Part shown: positions 1-6,238 of the stretch, in pieces
Position numbering within the stretch: the first letter of the stretch is position 1
Layout: every line of letters starts with the position of its first letter
From: Acidimicrobiia bacterium
Lineage (GTDB): Bacteria; Actinomycetota; Acidimicrobiia; Spongiisociales; SHLN01
Assembly (NCBI GenBank): GCA_004283105.1
Contig: SHLN01000155.1
Location: forward strand, 1-6,238
Direction of reading: 5' to 3'
DNA length: 6,238 nucleotides
Translations under genes and position numbers: made by a program
The notes under the pieces: generated by a model
The model's input: the letters and a program-made list of their open reading frames with translations, nothing else
The model's database searches: none
Told to the model about the DNA's origin: nothing

Positions 1-10
1 TTCTATTGTG

Positions 11-26
11 TCGAACATGTGTTCGA
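11..26. promoter_or_regulatory. LexA-binding SOS box
   Basis: The sequence TCGAACATGTGTTCGA is a perfect 7-base inverted repeat (TCGAACA / TGTTCGA) around a two-base centre. It fits the mycobacterial and Gram-positive SOS consensus TCGAAC-N4-GTTCGA, so it should bind LexA and repress an adjacent promoter until DNA damage. It overlaps the end of an extended -10 pointing left (26-34), the usual operator position for blocking RNA polymerase. It lies about 70 bases before the rightward gene at 96, which is too far upstream to overlap that gene's likely -10 (83-88). The controlled gene is therefore probably just left of the window. Binding is inferred from the motif. Confidence 0.82.
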
Positions 27-34
27 TGATATCA
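26..34 (-). promoter_or_regulatory. Leftward extended -10 promoter overlapping the SOS box
   Basis: Read on the minus strand this is TGATATCAT: a TG-N extension followed by TATCAT, five of six matches to TATAAT. Transcription would start near position 19, inside the SOS box. No good -35 is seen, which is common for extended -10 promoters. The gene it would serve begins outside the window. The core TGATATCA is itself a palindrome, so orientation rests on the better hexamer match on this strand. Confidence 0.5.
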
Positions 35-82
35 GGCACCTGTGACACAAACCCCTGCCCATCAGCCATTGAGGAATCTGCG

Positions 83-88
83 TAGGCT
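83..88 (+). promoter_or_regulatory. TAGGCT -10 of a probable leaderless promoter
   Basis: TAGGCT fits the actinobacterial TAnnnT -10 pattern and is followed by exactly seven bases and then ATG at 96. Transcription would thus begin at or next to the start codon, giving a leaderless mRNA. This agrees with the lack of a well-spaced Shine-Dalgarno sequence; the nearest purine run, GAGGAA at 71-76, is about 19 bases away. No clear -35 is visible. Confidence 0.5.
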
Positions 89-95
89 GGCGCAC

Positions 96-473
96 ATGGA
101 GCGCAAACCTGATGTCCCGCTGCTCATTGCCTCGACCATCGACTGCTCTGACCTGGAGGGCATGACCCGGTTCTGGGGCGGACTGCTCGATGTCGAGTTC
201 CAGATCGCCGAGCCGTTTGGTTTCCTGGCGCACGCCCCCGACCGCAAGGTCACGATCTGGCTCCAGCAAGTTTCCGAGGAACGGACCGGCAAGAACCGGG
301 TTCATCTCGACTTCGTCGTGGCCGACCTCGATGCGGCGCTCGAGCGGGTTGAATCACTCGGCGGCAGCATTGGCGACCGTCAGCAGTGGCACGATTTCGT
401 GTGGAACACGTGCTCCGATCCCGAAGGCAATGTGTTCGACATCATGCAAGGACAGCAACCCGAGAGCGAGTGA
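96..473 (+). CDS. Glyoxalase-like (VOC superfamily) protein
   Basis: This encodes a 125-residue single-domain protein of the vicinal oxygen chelate fold, probably a glyoxalase/bleomycin-resistance-like family member of unknown substrate. The opening segment (about residues 9-35, with IDCSDLEGMTRFWGGLL) and the closing DPEGNVFDI (108-116) are typical of the small actinobacterial glyoxalase-like group. His70 in the RVHLDF strand sits where many VOC enzymes have a metal ligand. Length fits a single domain made of two beta-alpha-beta-beta-beta modules. I chose ATG 96 over the in-frame GTG at 42 because the homology-like sequence begins there and a TAGGCT -10 lies seven bases upstream; the GTG would add 18 residues without VOC character. 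No signal peptide or membrane segment is seen, so it is probably cytosolic. It converges on acetyl-CoA synthetase and its role is unknown. Confidence 0.82.
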   Translation: MERKPDVPLLIASTIDCSDLEGMTRFWGGLLDVEFQIAEPFGFLAHAPDRKVTIWLQQVSEERTGKNRVHLDFVVADLDAALERVESLGGSIGDRQQWHDFVWNTCSDPEGNVFDIMQGQQPESE

Positions 474-668
474 CGAGCGCGGCTACTGCCGGTAGAACCG
501 ACAGATTCTCGACACCACCCGCCCCATATGTGCCCTGATTGATACTTGGGGCATGTTGCGGAGTGTCCCTCCGAACCATGTGACCTGTGCGCTTGACGTG
601 GTTTTCCAGATTGATGTCGTTCAAATCGCACTTCCGGAGATAACCGGCAGGGAGGATGGGTTGCGGGC
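474..668. other. Convergent intergenic spacer, no clear terminator
   Basis: This 195-base gap separates the stop codons of two converging genes. The best inverted repeat is GCCCCA (521-526) with TGGGGC (547-552), which leaves a 20-base loop and no T-tract, so it is a weak terminator candidate. A short leftward reading frame with a TTG start at 624 crosses the gap but runs into the VOC gene and has no recognisable protein features. I see no RNA gene here. Confidence 0.4.
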
Positions 669-2612
<1,944 letters not shown>

Positions 2613-2635
2613 CCCGCCTCCAGTCGCCGAATCGC

Positions 2636-2664
2636 ATGTTACGCGCTGGGCGTCGCCCGATCAG
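2636..2664 (-). promoter_or_regulatory. Candidate acsA promoter
   Basis: On the minus strand TAACAT (2641 to 2636) fits the TAnnnT -10 pattern. CTGATC (2664 to 2659), 17 bases upstream, matches three of six -35 positions. Transcription would start near 2629, giving a leader of about 17 bases that contains the GGAGG ribosome-binding site. The -35 is weak, so this is tentative. Confidence 0.35.
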
Positions 2665-2693
2665 GAGGACGGTTTTCTGTCAGAGGGGTTTGG

Positions 2694-2699
2694 TAGGTT
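2694..2699 (+). promoter_or_regulatory. Candidate -10 for the two-domain VOC gene
   Basis: TAGGTT fits the actinobacterial TAnnnT -10. A start near 2706 would give a leader of about 23 bases carrying the AGGAGGAGG ribosome-binding site at 2716-2724. No convincing -35 is found; the T-rich GGTTTT at 2671-2676 has the right spacing but a poor match. Confidence 0.38.
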
Positions 2700-2728
2700 C
2701 TGAGCACATCCAGACAGGAGGAGGCAGG

Positions 2729-3532
2729 ATGCCCGAACGAACCGGATACGCCAATGGGGTCCCCAGTTGGGTCGACCTCGGAACGAGCGATGTCGAGGGG
2801 GCCAAGGCCTTCTACGGCGCCGTCTTTGGTTGGGAAGCGGTTGACGTTCCCACCGATCAGGGAGTTCCCTACACGATGCTCTACAAGAACGGCAAGGTTG
2901 TAGCGGGCATGGGGCCCATCCCACCGGACCAGGCCGCCGCCGGCATGCCTCCCATGTGGAACAGCTACGTGAACGTCGACAGCGTCGACGACACAATCGC
3001 CAAGGTCGAGTCTGCGGGCGGCAACGTCATGATGCCGGCGATGGACGTGATGGACAGCGGACGGATGGCTTTCATTGCCGATCCCACCGGCGCCGCTATC
3101 GGATTGTGGCAGGCCGGCAATCACATCGGCGCCGAACTCGTCAACGAGCAGGGGACCCTTACCTGGAACGAGCTCATGACCGACGACACCTCGGCGGCCG
3201 GTGCCTTCTATTCCGCGGTGTTCGGGTGGAGGGCCGAGGTCACCGAAATGCCGACCGGGCTCTACACGTCATTCTGGGCTGACGGCAATGTGGAAGGGAA
3301 TGCCGCGGCCGGCATGATGGCCAAGACCCCGGAGATGGGCGAGTTTCCGAACTACTGGGGCGTGTACTTCGCGGTCGACGATGTCGATGCCACGCTCGCC
3401 CTGGTCAAGGACAACGGTGGCCAGGTCCTCATGCAGCCGATGGATGCTCCAGAGGTTGGCCGGTTTGCGGTGATCCAGGACCCTCAGGGAGCCACGGCGA
3501 CGGTCATCACCTACGCCCAGGAGCAGAACTAG
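2729..3532 (+). CDS. Two-domain VOC family protein, CFP30B/Rv0577-like
   Basis: This 267-residue protein is made of two glyoxalase-fold domains. Domain 1 covers about residues 10-130 and domain 2 about 143-263. The duplication is visible: WVDLGTSDVEGAKAFYGAVFGW (14-35, shortened landmark AFYGAVFGW) is echoed by AFYSAVFGW (159-167), and DSGRMAFIADPTGAA by EVGRFAVIQDPQGAT. The pattern closely resembles the mycobacterial Rv0577/CFP30B group and Streptomyces hydroxylase-like VOC proteins, whose substrate is not firmly settled. At the strand where metal-dependent VOC enzymes often carry His, the two domains have Asn78 and Gly211, so classical glyoxalase I chemistry is doubtful. The start ATG 2729 follows a very strong AGGAGGAGG (2716-2724); the open frame extends 59 codons further upstream but that part overlaps acsA and is Arg-rich. 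No signal peptide is seen. The strong ribosome-binding site suggests substantial expression. The gene ends at the bidirectional hairpin. Confidence 0.9.
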   Translation: MPERTGYANGVPSWVDLGTSDVEGAKAFYGAVFGWEAVDVPTDQGVPYTMLYKNGKVVAGMGPIPPDQAAAGMPPMWNSYVNVDSVDDTIAKVESAGGNVMMPAMDVMDSGRMAFIADPTGAAIGLWQAGNHIGAELVNEQGTLTWNELMTDDTSAAGAFYSAVFGWRAEVTEMPTGLYTSFWADGNVEGNAAAGMMAKTPEMGEFPNYWGVYFAVDDVDATLALVKDNGGQVLMQPMDAPEVGRFAVIQDPQGATATVITYAQEQN

Positions 3533-3550
3533 GACAGAGCGGCTCATCAA

Positions 3551-3576
3551 CGAGCCCCCGGCTCCCCGGGGGCTCG
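3551..3576. terminator. Bidirectional hairpin terminator
   Basis: CGAGCCCCCGG (3551-3561) pairs perfectly with CCGGGGGCTCG (3566-3576) across the four-base loop CTCC: 11 base pairs, almost all GC. It lies between the stop codons of two convergent genes (3532 and 3594), where one hairpin can serve both. There is no long T-tract on either side; only GTTGG follows on the plus strand and TTGATG on the minus strand, so it is a GC-rich terminator of the kind common in actinobacteria. Confidence 0.75.
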
Positions 3577-3593
3577 GTTGGTGATGGGGTAGG

Positions 3594-4280
3594 TCAGTAG
3601 CCGCCCTCGGCCGTCTTGCCAGTCACGATGGCGATTCCGTTGCTCGTGCCGATGCGGTCGGCGCCGGCCTCAATCAGCTCGTAGGCGAACTCTCTTGAGT
3701 TGACGCCGCCACTGGCCTTGATGAGCACCTCGTCGCCGACGACCTCGCGCATGAGGCGCACGTCGTCGACCGTGGCCCCACCTTCCTCTTTGCCGGTAGA
3801 CGTCTTGATGAAGCGCGCCCCGGCCGTCTTCGCAAGGGTGCAGGCGGCGATCTTCTCCGTGTCCGTGAGCAGGCCCGTCTCGATGATGACCTTGACGGGC
3901 TTGTCTCCGCACGCCTTGACCACTTGCTGGATGTCGTCGAGGACGAGGATGTAGTGCTTGCTCTTGATGGCGCTGACATGGATCACCATGTCGATCTCCT
4001 CGGCGCCACGGTTGGTGATGGCATCGTGAGCTTCGAAGGCTTTGGCGACCGGCGTCATCTGGCCATGCGGGAAACCAACGACGGCGATCGGAATCACGTC
4101 CGACCCCTTCAGTTTCTCTGCCACGTACTCGACGTCGCCCGAGAAGACGCACACCGACCGGAAGTGGTAACGGATCGCCTCCTCGCACACGCGGTCGAAG
4201 TCGGCTTTCTCTGCGTCGGTCCTCAGTAGCGTGTGATCGATGACCCGTGCGAGTTCCCGGTCGTAGTCCTCTACCGTCAC
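3594..4280 (-). CDS. deoC: Deoxyribose-phosphate aldolase
   Basis: This 228-residue class I aldolase cleaves 2-deoxy-D-ribose 5-phosphate to acetaldehyde and D-glyceraldehyde 3-phosphate in deoxynucleoside catabolism. Family landmarks are IDHTLL (14-19), VVGFPHG (67-73), EIDMVI (95-100), FIKTSTG (157-163) and LIKASGGV (186-193). Lys159 is the expected Schiff-base lysine, Lys188 the second active-site lysine, and Asp97 the acidic partner (E. coli Lys167, Lys201, Asp102). Length is normal and the C-terminal GTSNG phosphate-binding turn (211-215) is intact. Start is GTG 4280, with GAGGAG (4285-4290) four bases upstream. No other nucleoside-salvage gene such as deoA, deoB or deoD is nearby. It follows two LLM oxidoreductases on the same strand after 65 bases. 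It may share their transcript or use its own promoter; TACCGT (4309 to 4304) is a weak -10 candidate. Confidence 0.95.
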   Translation of the reverse strand: MTVEDYDRELARVIDHTLLRTDAEKADFDRVCEEAIRYHFRSVCVFSGDVEYVAEKLKGSDVIPIAVVGFPHGQMTPVAKAFEAHDAITNRGAEEIDMVIHVSAIKSKHYILVLDDIQQVVKACGDKPVKVIIETGLLTDTEKIAACTLAKTAGARFIKTSTGKEEGGATVDDVRLMREVVGDEVLIKASGGVNSREFAYELIEAGADRIGTSNGIAIVTGKTAEGGY

Positions 4281-4302
4281 GTCTCTCCTCTCAGGCTGTT
4301 GC

Positions 4303-4326
4303 CACGGTAATACCCCCCGTACCGCG
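4303..4326 (-). other. Small inverted repeat between LLM gene and deoC
   Basis: CGGTA (4305-4309) and TACCG (4320-4324) are inverted across a ten-base C-rich loop; a G-T wobble and a C-G pair extend the stem to seven pairs. No T-tract follows on the minus strand. It might partly terminate transcripts or separate expression of deoC from the upstream pair, but it is weak and could be chance. Confidence 0.25.
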
Positions 4327-4345
4327 ATCGGCGAGGTCGTAGTCG

Positions 4346-5188
4346 CTACCGCGGCGGCCCCGCCAGAACCCGCTCATGCCACTCCTCGACTCCAACGGAG
4401 CTCTCTGGATTCCAGCCCTCTCGCCACCAGGTCATCCCGGCCGCTTCGAGGGCGCCGAGTCGGTTGCGAGCGTTCTCGGGATCGGCGAGGGCCATACCGG
4501 CGACGGTGACGTCGAACCGGCCATTGCCGGTGCGATGGTCGTGCACGTAGGACAGCATGTCGGTGAGCGACTCGGGGGTGATGTCTTCGAACTGGCCGTC
4601 GCGGAAGATGATCGGGGCGACCCCGTCGTAGCGGGCCGCCCGCCGGAACGGGCGTCGATTCGGCCACATGCCTGCTACCCAGATGGGGATGCGAGGCTGC
4701 TGCACCGCTCCGGGAGCGAAGGTGACCTCCGTGAGTTGGTAGTGGCTGCCCTCGTAGCTGAACGGTTCGCCGCTCCACAGTCCGGTGACGATGTCGAGGC
4801 CCTCATCGAGCATGTCCGCCCGCAAGCGCTCATCGGTCGGCTCCCCGAAGGTCGCGAACTCCTCGTCGGGCGGATAGCCGATCCCGACACCCAGGATGAA
4901 CCGGCCGTCGGAGAGCTGATCGAGGCTGACGGCCTCGCGTGCCACCTTCCAGGGCCGGCGCCGCGGCAGGGGAGTGACCATCATCATGAGCGAGATGCGT
5001 TCGGTGGCGGCTGCGGCAGCTGCGAGCGCGATCCACGGATCACCGACCTCGTTGCCGGGCCACAGAAGCAGGTGATCCCAGATGGAGAGGCCATCCCAGC
5101 CGGCGTCCTCTATCTGGCGGGCGAATTCGGCGACGTGACGGGGATCGGCCCAGTACCCGAAGTTGGGAATGTCGATGCCGTATTTCAT
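4346..5188 (-). CDS. LLM class flavin/F420-dependent oxidoreductase
   Basis: This 280-residue protein belongs to the bacterial luciferase-like monooxygenase family, whose members are TIM barrels using FMN or coenzyme F420. Landmarks are the N-terminal MKYGIDIPNFG, AGWDGLSIWDHLL (29-41), the ISLMMMVTPLPRRRPWKVA region (65-83), LDQLSDGRFILGVGIGY (89-105) and the C-terminal-half segment MWPNRRPFRRAARYDGV (174-190). These support the fold but not a substrate. The VGIGY strand and preceding basic PRRRP are common in F420-type members, so F420 is the better cofactor guess. Start ATG 5188 overlaps the stop of the preceding gene by four bases (ATGA). The ribosome-binding site is poor (GGGCGG), so translation is probably coupled to the upstream gene. 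An alanine run at about 56-61 is ordinary helix. No export signal is seen. Confidence 0.9.
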   Translation of the reverse strand: MKYGIDIPNFGYWADPRHVAEFARQIEDAGWDGLSIWDHLLLWPGNEVGDPWIALAAAAAATERISLMMMVTPLPRRRPWKVAREAVSLDQLSDGRFILGVGIGYPPDEEFATFGEPTDERLRADMLDEGLDIVTGLWSGEPFSYEGSHYQLTEVTFAPGAVQQPRIPIWVAGMWPNRRPFRRAARYDGVAPIIFRDGQFEDITPESLTDMLSYVHDHRTGNGRFDVTVAGMALADPENARNRLGALEAAGMTWWREGWNPESSVGVEEWHERVLAGPPR

Positions 5189-6111
5189 CCGCCCAGTGCC
5201 GTGAGCTTCTCGTCGAGGAGGTCGAGGTCGTCAATCTCCATCTGGCGGACGTAGAACCGGTCGACACCGGCCTCCTCCCACCTGCCCATGAGGTCCTGCG
5301 CCTTGTCGGCTGCCCCGACCGGCATGCCGGCCTGCTCGAATCGATCCTGCAGATCCTTCGGTTCGGTGTTGCGTTGCAGGGCGGCGGCGGCCAGGTGATC
5401 GCGGAACGAGCCCTCGTCGTTGCCGATCAACACGGATCCCATGATGCTCGTCACGATCTCGGCGGGATCCCGACCGGCTGCTTCGGCGGCCTGACGCATC
5501 GTTTGGATGTTCTCGGCCAGCACGGCCACCGGAGCCGCTGACTGGTTGTACTCATCGGCATAGCGGCCTGCCAGGGTCGGGGTCCGCTTCTTGCCGGTTC
5601 CTCCGACGATGACCGGGAGCGGTCCGATTGGGCCCGGCTTCACATCGGCGTTGAGCTGGTAGAAGGTGCCGTCGTAGCGGGCCGGTTGAGGACCGAAGGC
5701 GGCTTTCACGTAGTGGAGGGCATCGTCGAAACGGCCGAATCGCTCCGCCATCGGCCACAGGTCGAGCCCGAACGCCTCATGCTCCTCACTCATCCAGCCG
5801 GTACCGATTCCGAGATCGAAGCGGCCTTCTGACATCTGATCGATGGTGAGAGCGTTCTTGACGATGACGGCCGGATGCCGAAACGTCACCGGGGAGACGA
5901 GAACGCACAGCCGGATGGTTTCGGTCTCCCGGGCAAGGCCGGCCAGGGTGGCGAACGCGTCGGTGGCATCGTGAGCGGGATCGGCCGACGAGTAGTAGTG
6001 GTCGGAGCGGGCGAACGAGACGAGTCCCCGGTTCTCCGCCCAGCGGGCGAGCACGAGGAGCTGGTCGTAGGTTCCGCCCATTTGCGGCTCGGTCATGAGA
6101 GAAAAGTCCAT
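5185..6111 (-). CDS. LLM class F420-dependent oxidoreductase
   Basis: This 308-residue LLM-family protein is of the type usually annotated as a probable F420-dependent oxidoreductase. It shows FSLMTEPQ (3-10), RSDHYYS (35-41), SPVTFRHPAVIVKNALTID (73-91), MSEGRFDLGIGTGW (93-106) and VGGTGKKRTPTLAGRYADEYN (169-189). Together these make up the usual barrel with its phosphate and cofactor-binding strands. Substrate cannot be deduced. Length is normal. Start ATG 6111 is preferred because the family-typical N-terminus begins there; Met6 (ATG 6096) would cut it. There is no Shine-Dalgarno sequence, but TAGGCT lies six bases upstream, so the mRNA is probably leaderless. It is the first gene of a likely leftward operon, joined to the next LLM gene by an ATGA overlap. 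The two paralogues differ clearly in sequence, so they may act on related substrates or together, rather than being a recent duplication. Confidence 0.91.
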   Translation of the reverse strand: MDFSLMTEPQMGGTYDQLLVLARWAENRGLVSFARSDHYYSSADPAHDATDAFATLAGLARETETIRLCVLVSPVTFRHPAVIVKNALTIDQMSEGRFDLGIGTGWMSEEHEAFGLDLWPMAERFGRFDDALHYVKAAFGPQPARYDGTFYQLNADVKPGPIGPLPVIVGGTGKKRTPTLAGRYADEYNQSAAPVAVLAENIQTMRQAAEAAGRDPAEIVTSIMGSVLIGNDEGSFRDHLAAAALQRNTEPKDLQDRFEQAGMPVGAADKAQDLMGRWEEAGVDRFYVRQMEIDDLDLLDEKLTALGG

Positions 6112-6130
6112 GAGCCGAGCCTATCGGCTC
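6112..6130. promoter_or_regulatory. Palindrome centred on the -10, candidate operator
   Basis: GAGCCGA (6112-6118) and TCGGCTC (6124-6130) form a perfect seven-base inverted repeat around the five-base centre GCCTA, directly next to the start codon of the LLM gene. The candidate -10 lies in its middle, so a dimeric repressor bound here would block transcription. It is not a transcribed hairpin if the mRNA is leaderless. No regulator family can be named from the motif. Confidence 0.45.
6118..6123 (-). promoter_or_regulatory. TAGGCT -10 of a probable leaderless promoter
   Basis: On the minus strand TAGGCT is followed by six bases (CGGCTC) and ATG. This mirrors the TAGGCT-N7-ATG layout of the first gene in the window. 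The expected start point falls on or beside the A of the start codon, which explains the missing ribosome-binding site. The -35 region is occupied by heptamer repeats and has no TTGACA-like hexamer. Confidence 0.5.
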
Positions 6131-6133
6131 GCC

Positions 6134-6161
6134 AGCTATGAGCTATGAGCTGTGAGCTGTG
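6134..6161. repeat. Four-copy heptamer tandem repeat
   Basis: Plus-strand units are AGCTATG, AGCTATG, AGCTGTG, AGCTGTG, followed by a partial AGCC. The array is contiguous, intergenic and lies roughly 23 to 50 bases upstream of the predicted transcription start of the LLM operon, that is, over the -35 region. The two unit variants come in pairs, which suggests stepwise slippage duplications. Each unit contains the palindrome AGCT. Confidence 0.9.
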
Positions 6162-6199
6162 AGCCAGAGGCCTTCGGCCCGAGCAACATTCGCCTCTTT

Positions 6200-6219
6200 C
6201 CCCGCCCGTGGGGGCGGGG
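6200..6219. other. GC-rich inverted repeat at the right edge
   Basis: CCCCGCCC (6200-6207) pairs perfectly with GGGCGGGG (6212-6219) across the loop GTGG. No T-tract follows on either strand, so it is at best a GC-rich terminator for a gene beyond the right edge or a structural repeat. The surrounding 6162-6238 holds no convincing gene. Confidence 0.4.
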
Positions 6220-6238
6220 GTGGCCGAGCGCAGCGAGG

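Noticed and set aside
42..95. Upstream GTG start for the first VOC gene
   Set aside because: The added 18 residues do not look like VOC sequence and the TAGGCT -10 seven bases before ATG 96 favours the shorter form.
442..624. Small minus-strand frame in the convergent gap
   Set aside because: TTG start, overlaps the end of the VOC gene, only a weak GGAAG upstream and no protein-like pattern.
4376..5254. Plus-strand frame of 292 codons antisense to the LLM gene
   Set aside because: It is a mirror of the LLM codons with no family motif, while the minus-strand frame is clearly an LLM protein.
6136..6189. Seventeen-codon minus-strand ORF upstream of the LLM operon, with AGAGG in front
   Set aside because: Spacing from AGAGG to ATG is only three bases, the codons mostly restate the heptamer repeats, and the likely leaderless start lies downstream of it, so it would not be in the operon leader.
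6134..6238. CRISPR array or REP element at the right edge
   Set aside because: The repeats are seven bases and contiguous without spacers. The GC-rich hairpin and the CGAGCGCAGCGAG string are too short and single-copy here to call a REP family.

Overview
The window is GC-rich, densely packed chromosomal DNA that looks like an actinobacterium, possibly a deep-branching or uncultured one. The clues are a mycobacterial-type LexA box at the left edge, two genes with the TAnnnT-N6/7-ATG layout of leaderless actinobacterial transcripts, a two-domain protein resembling the mycobacterial Rv0577/CFP30B family, and a tandem pair of luciferase-like (LLM) oxidoreductases of a type abundant in coenzyme F420-using actinobacteria. 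The lineage assignment is an inference; no rRNA or tRNA marker is present.

Layout. Left edge (1-95): a perfect SOS operator overlaps an extended -10 that points leftward, out of the window, then comes a TAGGCT -10 seven bases before the first gene. 96-473 (+): a small single-domain glyoxalase-like (VOC) protein. 474-668: a convergent spacer with no convincing terminator. 669-2612 (-): a full-length acetyl-CoA synthetase. 2613-2728: a divergent promoter region. 2729-3532 (+): a two-domain VOC protein. 3551-3576: a strong hairpin between convergent genes. 3594-4280 (-): deoxyribose-phosphate aldolase DeoC. 4346-5188 and 5185-6111 (-): two LLM-class flavin/F420-dependent oxidoreductases joined by an ATGA overlap. 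6112-6238: a compact promoter region holding a palindrome centred on the -10 and a four-copy heptamer tandem repeat.

How the genes fit together. The three leftward genes at 3594-6111 are probably one operon (LLM, LLM, deoC), with a 65-base gap before deoC. DeoC releases acetaldehyde and glyceraldehyde 3-phosphate from deoxyribose 5-phosphate. Acetyl-CoA synthetase could use the acetate made if the acetaldehyde is oxidised, but no acetaldehyde dehydrogenase is visible, so that link is speculative. The rest reads as ordinary core and accessory metabolism. I see no defence system, phage, transposon, CRISPR array or tRNA. The most interesting signals are regulatory: the left-edge SOS operator, and the palindrome plus heptamer repeats at the probable leaderless promoter on the right.
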